From the NCBI GenBank assembly GCA_902475855.1, contig CABSBF010000030.1, positions 1 through 21,723 on the forward strand: 21,723 bases of DNA. The letters run 5' to 3'. Source of the stretch: an uncultured Eubacteriales bacterium (lineage in GTDB: Bacteria; Bacillota; Clostridia; Oscillospirales; Oscillospiraceae). A model generated the notes under the pieces. That model was given only the letters and a program-made list of their open reading frames with translations. It had not been told where the DNA came from and did not search any database. A program made the translations under genes and the position numbers. This document shows positions 1 to 6,924 of this stretch, piece after piece. Each line of letters begins with the position of its first letter. The stretch's first letter is position 1.

Positions 1-177
1 ATTAGTCTCTTCATAGAAGCCCTTTAACCTAAGTTTACCATAAGCAATATCCCCTACTATATAATCATAATCACTAAAGAAATCAGTATAATGACTAGTA
101 AACTCATTCAAGTCAAACCCATCTTTATAATTATTTATAAGTTCATACTTATTATTTTCAACCTCAATAAATTTCAT
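1..177 (-). CDS. yutD: YutD-family protein, N-terminal part (runs off the left edge)
   Basis: Reading the minus strand from the ATG at 177 gives 59 open codons to the window edge. The peptide contains YELINNYKDGFD and, later, DYDYIVGDIAYGKLRLKGFY, which match what I recall of the small YutD (DUF1027) family found mainly in Bacilli. Its molecular function is not established. A GGAG ribosome-binding site lies just upstream and overlaps the TAG stop of the preceding glycosidase-like gene, so the two are translationally close and probably co-transcribed. The C-terminus is outside the window. Family assignment rests on motif memory only. It belongs to the AT-rich piece and not to the GC-rich genome that follows. 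Confidence 0.7.
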   Translation of the reverse strand, partial: MKFIEVENNKYELINNYKDGFDLNEFTSHYTDFFSDYDYIVGDIAYGKLRLKGFYEETN

Positions 178-185
178 AATATCTC

Positions 186-1570
186 CTATCCATAATTCTT
201 TGCAAATGCACTCTTAATCTGTTCATACTTAGCCAAACTAGAGGCTGAATTCCAAGTAATAAATCCACCATCCAATCCAGCATCATATAATGCCCTTACC
301 TGATCTTCAATCTTACCAGCATTATAAATAACCTTAGGATTCCAATAAGGCGTATCATAAGCCGTTATCCATGTTCTAGCAACCGCAGGTGTAGGTATTT
401 CTTTTTGTCTTGCACTAGCCCCCTTAGCCCAATTATTAACTGTCTGATATGCATTAGTCCAGGTATCAACACTTCTACCAAAATGGTCCGTATAAGGCAT
501 TGAACTAATAGCATCAACAATATTAGAGATTGCAGGCCAATATTGCCCATATGCTGTTACATACTCACTAGAACATTCACCAAATACATCAACCGATAAA
601 TATATACCCTCTTTATGTATCTGATCAGTAGCATAGAATAGAAAATTCTGCACAGCCTCAGCCTTTTCCTCATCATATTTATTTTTAAAGTCAGCCTTTG
701 CTACTGACAAATTATAAGCATTCTCTGGAAATCTAACATAATCAAATTGTATCTCATTAAAGCCCATTTCTCTAGCAGCCTCTTTAGCAAGTTCCACATT
801 ATAATACCACACATTCCTACTATAAGCAGATGGCCACCCAGTAGAATTAATACAGTCTTCCGGATGATCCTTAGCATAATGCGTATCATTAAATACCACT
901 ATTCTACCAATAGCATATATACCGGCCTCTTTAATCTTATCAATAGCGGCTTTATATAAACTATTATCATTAATCGCAGTCTTATAAGCTGTTGGAGATA
1001 TCTCTTTAGCCACCTCAGAACTATATGCAAGTGCTCCATCCTTAATATCAACAACTATTGCATTAACACCATTTTCCTTAGCAATCTTCAAATAACTATC
1101 AATAGAACCAATAGTTCCAGCATTCAAATACATTGCCTTGGCACTTTTAAGAAGCTTATTATTCTCAAATTCCACTCTCTCATAAGGATAATAATCCAAA
1201 GTAGATGCCTTACCACCATATAACTCCCTCAAGCCATACTTACGGTCCTTATGTGTATCATAAACAGAGTTCTCATTATACACCTCATTAGCGGTCTCTT
1301 CATCATTAACCAAATACTTACCATACACCCAGCCTTCAGTATTATCATTCTTAATCTTATACATATTAACGGAGCCATCTTCAAGAAGTTTATCATAATC
1401 AGTTACATCAATTTTATTACCCTTCTTAATAAAAGATTCAATCTTTGAGTCCTCACTATTTTGATATACCGTAACAGAAGTTCTAACATACTTAACCTTT
1501 TCTAAGACAGCACTCTTCGCATCCTTAACTAAACTACCACTGTCAACATAATAAATACTCTTATCATAAT
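186..1570 (-). CDS. DUF4015-type putative glycoside hydrolase with SH3b domain, 5' end missing
   Basis: About 461 native residues remain, read from the join at about 1570 down to the TAG stop at 186-188. The first roughly 25-90 residues of the fragment look like a bacterial SH3 domain (KYVRTSVTVYQNSE followed by EGWVYGKYL), a cell-wall-binding module. From about residue 125 the sequence fits the DUF4015/COG1306 TIM-barrel glycosidase-like family, with VVDIKDG, EIQFDYVRFPE, LSVDVFGE and a final GGFITWNSAS. Such proteins are usually secreted or membrane-anchored, but the signal or anchor would lie in the missing N-terminus. Substrate is unknown. The reading frame stays open for 42 codons past the join into GC-rich DNA; those codons are antisense to mutL and are not native. 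Codon use is strongly AT-biased, unlike every gene downstream. Confidence 0.75.
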
Positions 1571-1573
1571 GCG
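1567..1573. other. Composition and gene-content breakpoint (likely chimeric join)
   Basis: Left of this point the DNA is AT-rich and codes on the minus strand. Right of it the DNA is GC-rich and codes on the plus strand. An in-frame TAA at 1567-1569 sits directly before the first mutL codon still present, and the glycosidase frame loses its family character at the same place. Both genes are therefore cut within a few bases of each other. I see no transposase, integrase, tRNA or flanking repeat at the join. Confidence 0.8.
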
Positions 1574-2091
1574 AGCAGGGCGAGGAGCTCCTGCTCATCG
1601 ACAAGCACGCCGCGCACGAGCGCATCCTTTTTGAAAAGCTCCGCGCCAGCCGCGAGCCAATCCTGCCGCAGCTTCTTTTGCAGCCCATCGTCTGCACGCC
1701 GGAGCGCGAGGAGACCGCGATTTTGCTGGAAAATGCGCCGCTTCTGTCGGAATTCGGCTATGAATTCACGGATTTCGGCAGCGGCAGTCTGGCGCTGCGC
1801 CAGATTCCGGCGGAGCTGGATCCCTCCGAGGCCGCCGCAAGCCTGACCGCTCTGGCGGGCGAGCTTCTGGCCGGACGTCACCTGACGCCCGAGGGTCTGC
1901 GCGACAATCTGCTGCACACCATCGCCTGCAAGGCTGCGATCAAGGGCTCCCGCCGCACCGGCGAAAAGGAAAAGCTGGCGCTGGTGCGGGAGGTTCTCTC
2001 CCGCGATGACATCCGCTACTGTCCGCACGGCCGCCCTGTCTGCATCTGCCTGACGCGCGCCCGGCTTGAGCGGCAGTTCAAGAGGGCGTAG
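1570..2091 (+). CDS. mutL: DNA mismatch repair protein MutL, C-terminal domain only
   Basis: This is the last ~173 residues of MutL, corresponding to its dimerisation/endonuclease domain. It begins EQGEELLLIDKHAAHER, so the GHKL ATPase half is absent because of the join at 1570. The metal-site motif of nicking-type MutL is present as DKHAAHERILFE (family form DQHAxxExxxxE; Gln replaced by Lys). ACKAAIKG and YCPHGRP, the other two endonuclease motifs, are also present. QLLLQP at fragment residues 33-38 fits the beta-clamp-binding motif described for Bacillus MutL. The protein would nick the new strand during mismatch repair. miaA starts one base after the stop, matching the common mutL-miaA-hfq order. 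The complete gene should exist in the source genome; as seen here it is a fragment. Confidence 0.92.
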   Translation, partial: CEQGEELLLIDKHAAHERILFEKLRASREPILPQLLLQPIVCTPEREETAILLENAPLLSEFGYEFTDFGSGSLALRQIPAELDPSEAAASLTALAGELLAGRHLTPEGLRDNLLHTIACKAAIKGSRRTGEKEKLALVREVLSRDDIRYCPHGRPVCICLTRARLERQFKRA

Positions 2092-2092
2092 T

Positions 2093-3028
2093 ATGGATCA
2101 CATCGTCTGTATCGTCGGCCCGACGGCCTCTGGCAAGACGCGCCTTTCCGTGGAACTGGCGCAGGCCATGGGCGCGGAGATCGTCTCCTTCGACTCCATG
2201 CAGCTCTACAGGCACATGGACCTCGGCACGGCCAAGCCCACGCCGGAGGAGCGCGGCGGCGTGCCGCACCATATGCTGGATGTATTGGAGCCGGACGAGC
2301 CCTGCTCGGTCAGCCGCTATGTCGAGCTGGCGGATGTCTGCGTGCAGGATATCCTCGCGCGCGGAAAGCCGGTCGTTCTGGTGGGCGGCACGGGGCTCTA
2401 CATCGACGCCCTCATCGCCGGGCGCAGCTTCGCGCCCTACCCGCAGACCGGGCGGCGCGAGGAGCTGACGCGCATCGCGGACGAGCAGGGCACAGAGGTT
2501 CTGCTGGAGCGTCTGCGGCAGGTCGATCCGGAGGCCGCTGCGCGGCTGCATCCATCCAACCGCAAGCGTGTCATCCGTGCACTGGAGGTCTGGCTGGAAA
2601 CCGGCAAGACCATCACCCAGCACAATCTGGAAACGCAGGCGCAGCCGCCGAAGTATGCCCCCGTCTGGCTGGGGCTGAATTTCCCCGACCGTGCGCAGCT
2701 CTATGCGCGCATCGACCTGCGCGCAAGGCAGATGTTTGACGGGGGGCTCGCCGCCGAAGTGCAGGCGCTTCTCGCCTCCGGCGTGCCGGATTCGGCGACA
2801 TCCATGCAGGCCATCGGCTATAAGGAGGTCGTCCGCGCGCTGCGCGGCGCGTGCTCCATGGAAGAGGCGCTGGCAGAGGTGCAGCAGTCCTCCCGGCGCT
2901 ACGCCAAGCGGCAGCTCACCTGGTTCCGCCGCAACGCGGCCGTCCGCTGGCTGGACGCGGGGCTCCCGTTTCCCGAACTTTTTTCCGCCGCATGGCGGGA
3001 AATTCCCTTTTTCGACAGAACAACTTGA
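2093..3028 (+). CDS. miaA: tRNA dimethylallyltransferase (tRNA A37 isopentenyl transferase)
   Basis: MiaA transfers a dimethylallyl group to N6 of A37 in tRNAs that read UNN codons, stabilising codon-anticodon pairing. The 311-residue product starts MDHIVCIVGPTASGKTRL, with a P-loop (GPTASGKT) at about residues 8-15. It continues with the substrate-binding stretch FDSMQLYRHMDLGTAKP, then VPHHMLD, VVLVGGTGLYID and the C-terminal RYAKRQLTWFRR, all family hallmarks at normal length. I chose the ATG at 2093 over an upstream ATG at 2066 because the P-loop is then correctly placed and the start follows the mutL stop by one base; AGAGGG upstream can serve as ribosome-binding site. It lies between mutL and hfq, as in many bacteria. 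Confidence 0.97.
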   Translation: MDHIVCIVGPTASGKTRLSVELAQAMGAEIVSFDSMQLYRHMDLGTAKPTPEERGGVPHHMLDVLEPDEPCSVSRYVELADVCVQDILARGKPVVLVGGTGLYIDALIAGRSFAPYPQTGRREELTRIADEQGTEVLLERLRQVDPEAAARLHPSNRKRVIRALEVWLETGKTITQHNLETQAQPPKYAPVWLGLNFPDRAQLYARIDLRARQMFDGGLAAEVQALLASGVPDSATSMQAIGYKEVVRALRGACSMEEALAEVQQSSRRYAKRQLTWFRRNAAVRWLDAGLPFPELFSAAWREIPFFDRTT

Positions 3029-3036
3029 TAGAATAC

Positions 3037-3067
3037 AGGTATTACAAACAGAAGAGAGGTAATACCT
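3037..3067 (+). promoter_or_regulatory. Hairpin enclosing the hfq ribosome-binding site
   Basis: AGGTATTAC (3037-3045) and GTAATACCT (3059-3067) are perfect 9-nt inverted repeats with a 13-nt purine-rich loop. The loop carries the AGAGAG Shine-Dalgarno region and the 3' arm ends on the base before the hfq ATG. In RNA this would place the ribosome-binding site in the loop and at the stem edge, so folding could tune hfq translation. It could also be a DNA operator. The repeat is read directly; the regulatory role is inference. Confidence 0.55.
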
Positions 3068-3289
3068 ATGGCAAACACGGAAAATTTGCAGGATCTGATT
3101 CTGAACGAGGTGCGCAGAGAGCACACACCCGTCACGCTGTTCCTGATGAACGGCTTTCAGCTCAAGGGCATCGTGACCGGCTTCGACAGCTTCACCGTCA
3201 TCCTCAGCTCGGAGGGGCGGCAGCAGATGATCTACAAGCATGCGATCTCCACGCTCGTTCCCCTGCAGCCGGTGCATATCGGCGGATAG
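3068..3289 (+). CDS. hfq: RNA chaperone Hfq
   Basis: Hfq forms a hexameric Sm-like ring that binds A-rich and U-rich RNA and can pair small RNAs with mRNAs. The 73-residue product has the expected order: an N-terminal helix (LQDLILNEVRRE), Sm1 (TLFLMNGFQLKGIVTGFDSFTVIL) and Sm2 with the signature YKHAIST at about residues 56-62. The tail after Sm2 is short, as in other Firmicute Hfq proteins. The start is preceded by AGAGAGG at a spacing of about 8 nt. It follows miaA after a 39-nt gap that holds a perfect inverted repeat. A role in small-RNA regulation is known for some Firmicutes, but its importance here cannot be judged. Confidence 0.97.
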   Translation: MANTENLQDLILNEVRREHTPVTLFLMNGFQLKGIVTGFDSFTVILSSEGRQQMIYKHAISTLVPLQPVHIGG

Positions 3290-3322
3290 GCGTCCGGCTG
3301 CCCTGCATTTTGAGGACAGAGT

Positions 3323-4534
3323 ATGAAAAAGCAGGGTGAACTTTACTTAAAAATCATATCCATTGTGCTTGCCTCGGTCGTGCTGGCGTACATTCTGTTT
3401 TCGGTGCTGTTCAAATCCGGAAGCAGCTACGCTCTGACCGCGGCGGTGCGCTGCGAAGTCGGCGACGGGATGACCGTTTCCGGCTTTGTGGTGCGTTCCG
3501 AAAAGCTCCTGACGGCGGAGCAGTCCATCGTCGTGTGCGAACTTGCCGAGGGCGAGCGCGTCGGCGGCGGACAGGCCGTCGCCACGGTCTACCCCTCCGC
3601 CGAGGCGCGGGCGAAGCGTATGGAGCTTCAGCGCCTGCAAACGCAGCTCGACCAGTTGAGCTATGCCTCCGAGGGGCTGGGCAACCGCGACGACTCCTCC
3701 CTTGATCTTCAGGTTCGCGAACTTCTGGTGCAGGCATCGCAGTACGTGCAGTCCGGGCAGCTCTCCTCCGCACTGGCTTCGTCGGAGAAGTTTCAGCCCA
3801 TGGTGCTGCGCCGCAGCCTCTCCGAGGACGACGGCGCGAGCGTCAACACACGCATCACCGAGCTTTCCTCCCGCATCGCAGAGCTGAGCGCCGCCGCCGG
3901 ACAGACACAGACCGTCACCGTGGCCTCTTCCGGCTATTTTTCCGCGGCAGCGGACGGTCTGGAGAGCTCCCTGACGCCCGAAGCCGTGATGGAGCTGAGC
4001 ACCGCCCAGCTCCGCAGGCTGGAACACGAATCCGCCGCCGCTCCCGCAAACGCCTTCGGGCGGCTGATCCTCGGCCAGAAATGGTACTTCGTCGCCGAGG
4101 TGCCTGCCGCACGCCTGGAGGGGCACTATGAGGGCGACCGCCTGACGGTGAATTTCTCCGGCGAAGCCCTGCAAAATCTCGCCATGCGCATAGAACGCAT
4201 CGGCGAAAATGAGGACGGAAGCTGCGTGCTCGTGCTCTCCTGCGAGCGGCTGATGCAGCACATCAGCGCCCTGCGCCGCCAGACGGCGGACATCGTCTTT
4301 GAGACCTATTCCGGCCTGAGCGTGGAGCCGCAGGCGCTTTACTATGTGGACGGCGCGGCCGGCGTGTATGTGCTCGAAGGCGCACGCGCCCGCTTCAAGC
4401 CGGTGAATATTCTATACGAATACGCCGGCGGCTACGTGGTCGAACTGGACACAACCGATACGGACAACCTCTGGCCGCAGGACGAGATCATCCTGACCTC
4501 GGACGACATCTATAACGGGAAGGTGTTTGAATGA
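3323..4534 (+). CDS. HlyD-like membrane-anchored protein (barrel-sandwich domain), function unknown
   Basis: A 403-residue protein with one N-terminal membrane segment at about residues 10-30 (LKIISIVLASVVLAYILFSVLF) and the rest predicted outside the cell. It is followed by GMTVSGFVVRSEKLLTA and GERVGGGQAVATVYPSAEA, the lipoyl/barrel-sandwich pattern of HlyD-type adaptor proteins. A helical region follows at about residues 90-190, then the second half of the sandwich and a beta-rich C-terminus. Classical HlyD proteins link inner- and outer-membrane parts of export pumps; no partner transporter is adjacent. Its stop overlaps the ylmE start by 4 nt (ATGA), so it is co-translated with ylmE and lies upstream of sepF and divIVA. 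An envelope role linked to division is possible, but that is only position-based inference. Confidence 0.7.
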   Translation: MKKQGELYLKIISIVLASVVLAYILFSVLFKSGSSYALTAAVRCEVGDGMTVSGFVVRSEKLLTAEQSIVVCELAEGERVGGGQAVATVYPSAEARAKRMELQRLQTQLDQLSYASEGLGNRDDSSLDLQVRELLVQASQYVQSGQLSSALASSEKFQPMVLRRSLSEDDGASVNTRITELSSRIAELSAAAGQTQTVTVASSGYFSAAADGLESSLTPEAVMELSTAQLRRLEHESAAAPANAFGRLILGQKWYFVAEVPAARLEGHYEGDRLTVNFSGEALQNLAMRIERIGENEDGSCVLVLSCERLMQHISALRRQTADIVFETYSGLSVEPQALYYVDGAAGVYVLEGARARFKPVNILYEYAGGYVVELDTTDTDNLWPQDEIILTSDDIYNGKVFE

Positions 4535-5226
4535 TTGCAGAAAATATCCGGATCATCCGGGAAAACATGGCGCGCGCGGCGCTGGCCGCCGGCCGCAGGC
4601 CGGAGGACATTCTCCTGTGCGCCGCCTCGAAGATGAACGATGCCGCCCGCGTCCGCGAGGCCGTCGCCGCGGGCGTGGACTGCTGCGGCGAAAACCGCGT
4701 GCAGGAGCTGGTGCAGAAGCAGGCCGAGCACGCCTATGACGGCGCGCCGGTGCATTTCATCGGCCATTTGCAGACGAATAAGGTCCGGCAGGTCGTGGGC
4801 AAGGTAGCCCTCATCCAGTCGGTGGACCGCATAGAGCTCTTACAGTGCATCGAGCGCGAGGCGGAAAAGCAGGGTCTCGTGCAGGACATCCTGCTGGAGA
4901 TCAACGTCGCCGCCGAGGAGAGCAAATCCGGCTTCACGCCGGAGCAGGCGCCGGAAATCGCCGCCCGGATGGGCGAATTTCCGCACTGCCGTCTGTGCGG
5001 ACTCATGGCAATTCCGCCGGTTTCGGAAAAAAAGGGCGATAATTGCAGATATTTTGAGAAAATTAACACAATAGCTGTTGACATAACAGCGAAAAAATAC
5101 GATAATGTCCGTATGGATTGCCTGTCCATGGGAATGTCGGAGGACTATGCCGACGCCATCGCCTGCGGCAGCACCATGATCCGCGTCGGGACTGCGATTT
5201 TCGGCGCGCGAAACTATAACAAATAA
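4531..5226 (+). CDS. ylmE: YggS/YlmE-family PLP-binding protein (PLP homeostasis)
   Basis: This 231-residue protein belongs to the YggS/PROSC family, single-domain alanine-racemase-like folds that bind pyridoxal phosphate and keep vitamin B6 and amino-acid pools balanced without known enzyme activity. The PLP lysine is probably K34 in CAASKMNDA. Further hallmarks are CGENRVQELVQKQ, HFIGHLQTNKVRQV, LLEINVAAEESKSGF and SMGMSEDYADAIACGSTMIRVG near the C-terminus. The ATG overlaps the preceding stop (ATGA). In Bacillus and relatives this gene (ylmE) sits just upstream of sepF, as here. The stretch 5040-5110 is unusually AT-rich for the gene and contains a near-consensus promoter, probably for sepF. 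Confidence 0.94.
   Translation: MIAENIRIIRENMARAALAAGRRPEDILLCAASKMNDAARVREAVAAGVDCCGENRVQELVQKQAEHAYDGAPVHFIGHLQTNKVRQVVGKVALIQSVDRIELLQCIEREAEKQGLVQDILLEINVAAEESKSGFTPEQAPEIAARMGEFPHCRLCGLMAIPPVSEKKGDNCRYFEKINTIAVDITAKKYDNVRMDCLSMGMSEDYADAIACGSTMIRVGTAIFGARNYNK
5078..5106 (+). promoter_or_regulatory. Near-consensus vegetative promoter inside ylmE, facing sepF
   Basis: TTGACA at 5078-5083 and GATAAT at 5101-5106 are separated by exactly 17 nt. The -35 box is a perfect match and the -10 is five of six to the SigA consensus. It lies in a locally AT-rich patch of an otherwise GC-rich coding region, about 155 nt upstream of the sepF start. It would let sepF and divIVA be transcribed independently of the upstream genes. 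Confidence 0.65.
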
Positions 5227-5261
5227 CGAAAAAGATCGAAACGATACGGAGGATTTTACCC

Positions 5262-5771
5262 ATGGGATTTATGGACGAGATCAAGAAGCTGACCCACCCC
5301 TATTCCGATGTGGAAGAGGATGATTATGATGATTATGATGATGAGCCGTTAGATAACGAGCCGCCCGCCGCGCCCGCCCGCGAAACCCGCCGCAGCAGCG
5401 CAGGCAGCAGCTATTCCGGCAGCAGCTACAGCCGCTCTTCCGCGCCCGATCTGCCCCGCAGCGGCGCAGGCAAGGTCGTCAACCTGAATTCTTCCACGCA
5501 GCTTCAGGTCATTCTGGTCAAGCCGGACCGCTTTGATATGGTTTCCGAGATCGCAGACCACCTGCGCGACAAGCAGGCTCTGGTTCTGAACCTCGAATCG
5601 ACCAATAAGGACGTCGCGCGCCGCCTGGTGGACTTCCTGTCCGGCTGCGCCTATGCCCTCGACGGCAAGATCAAGAAGGTCGCCATCTCCACTTACCTCA
5701 TCACGCCCTACAACGTCGATGTCGTGGGTGATCTCGTCGAAGAACTGGAAAACAACGGGATGTACTTCTAA
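5262..5771 (+). CDS. sepF: Cell division protein SepF (FtsZ anchor)
   Basis: SepF binds the FtsZ tail and the membrane and helps align the Z-ring. The 169-residue product has the three expected parts. An N-terminal amphipathic membrane-targeting segment begins MGFMDEIKKLTHPY. A low-complexity acidic then Ser/Arg-rich linker covers about residues 17-70. The globular SepF domain runs from about residue 72 to the end, with KVVNLNSSTQLQVILVKP, DKQALVLNLE and RRLVDFLSGCAYALDGKI. The linker is encoded partly by a tandem 9-nt repeat (GATGATTAT at 5319-5327 and 5328-5336). A GGAGG ribosome-binding site precedes the ATG. Neighbours ylmE and divIVA match the classic Firmicute division cluster, but ylmG and ylmH are absent between sepF and divIVA. 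Confidence 0.96.
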   Translation: MGFMDEIKKLTHPYSDVEEDDYDDYDDEPLDNEPPAAPARETRRSSAGSSYSGSSYSRSSAPDLPRSGAGKVVNLNSSTQLQVILVKPDRFDMVSEIADHLRDKQALVLNLESTNKDVARRLVDFLSGCAYALDGKIKKVAISTYLITPYNVDVVGDLVEELENNGMYF

Positions 5772-5802
5772 AAGACAGAAACGCAAAGGAGTTGACCCCA
5801 GT

Positions 5803-6570
5803 ATGCTGACACCGCAGCAGATTCAGGATACCAGCTTTGAAAAGGCCCTCTTCGGCGGCTACGATATGGATTCCGTCGATGACTTTCTGGAACCGCTGAC
5901 CGCCGATTACGTCACGCTCTATAAGGAAAATTCCGTCCTCAAGAGCAAGATGCGCATCCTTGTGGAGAAGCTGGAGGAGTACCGCAAGAACGAGACCTCC
6001 GTGCAGAGCGCCCTGCTCGCCGCACAGAAGACCTGCGACCAGATGGTCGCGGAGGCCGAGCGCAAGTGCGCGCAGATACTCCGCGAGGCCGAGGCGACCT
6101 CCGAGGCCAAGCACGCCGAGGCGCTGATCGCCGAGGAGGAGCAGCGTCTTGCCGAGGCGCAGGCCGCCACGTCGAGCTATCTGGACGAGGCGGAAGACTC
6201 CCTCAGGCAGCAGCTTGCGCTGCTTCAGGCCCTGCGGAAAAAGACGCCGGAGCCGCCCGCCGAGGAAAAGCCCCGCGTGCATCAGTTCACCCGCCCGCCG
6301 GAGGATCCTCTCGCGCCGCAGCCCGTGAGCGCACCTGCCAAGGAGCACAAGGCCTTTGACTTTGACGCGGACAATTCCCACCCCTCGGTGGAGGACAAGG
6401 CCGACGCGCTGATCGAGGAAATCGACCAGTCGCTGGAGCAGAAGATGCGCGGCCCCGCACCCGCACAGGACCCGAACGTTACCCGCCGGTTTGAATCCCT
6501 CTCGCCGGAAAAGCAGAAGAAATTTGAAGATCTGCAATTCGGCAGGAATTACGACCCCAGAAAAGGGTAA
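5803..6570 (+). CDS. divIVA: DivIVA-family cell pole/septum protein
   Basis: A 255-residue coiled-coil protein of the DivIVA/GpsB family, which senses negatively curved membrane at poles and septa and recruits division or envelope proteins. The start at 5803 gives the diagnostic N-terminus: MLTPQQIQDTSFEKALFGGY followed by DMDSVDDFLE. Coiled coil covers about residues 30-150 (rich in Ala, Glu and Lys). A proline-rich linker follows at about 150-190, and the protein ends in KKFEDLQFGRNYD, a short tail that looks conserved. AAAGGAG at 5785-5791 is the ribosome-binding site. An in-frame ATG at 5653 was rejected because it lies inside sepF in another frame. It sits directly before the ileS leader, as in many Firmicutes. 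Confidence 0.93.
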   Translation: MLTPQQIQDTSFEKALFGGYDMDSVDDFLEPLTADYVTLYKENSVLKSKMRILVEKLEEYRKNETSVQSALLAAQKTCDQMVAEAERKCAQILREAEATSEAKHAEALIAEEEQRLAEAQAATSSYLDEAEDSLRQQLALLQALRKKTPEPPAEEKPRVHQFTRPPEDPLAPQPVSAPAKEHKAFDFDADNSHPSVEDKADALIEEIDQSLEQKMRGPAPAQDPNVTRRFESLSPEKQKKFEDLQFGRNYDPRKG

Positions 6571-6578
6571 TTCTACAG

Positions 6579-6589
6579 TATTATAGAAT
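6579..6589 (+). promoter_or_regulatory. Possible -10 region for the ileS T-box transcript
   Basis: The AT-rich string TATTATAGAAT lies just after the divIVA stop and a few bases before the T-box leader would begin, a sensible position for a -10 box. I find no good -35 element at 16-18 nt upstream, so this is a weak call. Confidence 0.28.
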
Positions 6590-6599
6590 ATTCGCATTG

Positions 6600-6849
6600 C
6601 GAAGAAGGGGACAAACAGCGCCCAGCGCGTTTTCAGAGAGCTGCCGGCCGGTGCAAGGCAGCGGCGCGCCGCGTGAATATCACCCCGGAGCAGCCGTCCG
6701 AAACGGAGAAGCAGCGCTTCCCCGCGCGTAGGCGCGGCCGGTTCACGCCCGTTACCGCGTTTCGAGTGGTTCTGCGATTGCAGAGCAACAGGAGTGGTAC
6801 CGCAGAGCACGCCTCTGTCTCTTGAGCAAGGGACAGGGGCGTTTTTTTT
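6600..6849 (+). promoter_or_regulatory. T-box riboswitch, isoleucine specifier (ATC), controlling ileS
   Basis: The 354-nt gap between divIVA and ileS holds a T-box leader, which senses uncharged tRNA and allows read-through. Stem I landmarks are CAGAGAGCTGCCGG and CGGTGCAAGGCAGC near 6633-6663. The specifier region GTGAATATCACC has ATC (Ile) at 6679-6681 followed by A, then CCGGAG. The T-box proper is GAGTGGTACCGC at 6793-6803 or so; its TGGT can pair with the ACCA end of a tRNA with discriminator A, as expected for tRNA-Ile. An intrinsic terminator follows directly. Low levels of charged tRNA-Ile should raise ileS expression. The only ambiguity is the exact specifier register; ATC fits both position and the downstream gene. 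Confidence 0.9.
6811..6848 (+). terminator. Regulated terminator of the ileS T-box
   Basis: GCCTCTGTCTCTT (from 6811) pairs almost perfectly with AAGGGACAGGGGC (to 6840), followed by eight T residues. This is the terminator that competes with the T-box antiterminator just upstream. Confidence 0.88.
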
Positions 6850-6924
6850 GCGGTTCTTTCCGGGGCCCCAACGATCATAAAATTTCATTTTTCTATCATA
6901 AACTACCATTTTCGGAGGAAAACC

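Noticed and set aside
1571..1697. Extension of the minus-strand glycosidase frame for 42 codons to an ATG at 1697
   Set aside because: These codons lie in GC-rich mutL antisense DNA and give a low-complexity Arg/Ser/Cys-rich peptide; the frame is open by chance across the join.
2066..2092. Longer miaA start
   Set aside because: It overlaps mutL and adds residues before the P-loop that the family lacks; the ATG at 2093 is better.
3012..3034. Possible hfq promoter (TCGACA and TAGAAT)
   Set aside because: The boxes are separated by only 11 nt, too close for a standard SigA promoter.
6571..6924. A small protein gene in the divIVA-ileS gap
   Set aside because: The gap is fully explained by the T-box leader and its terminator; open frames there lack a ribosome-binding site or family signal.
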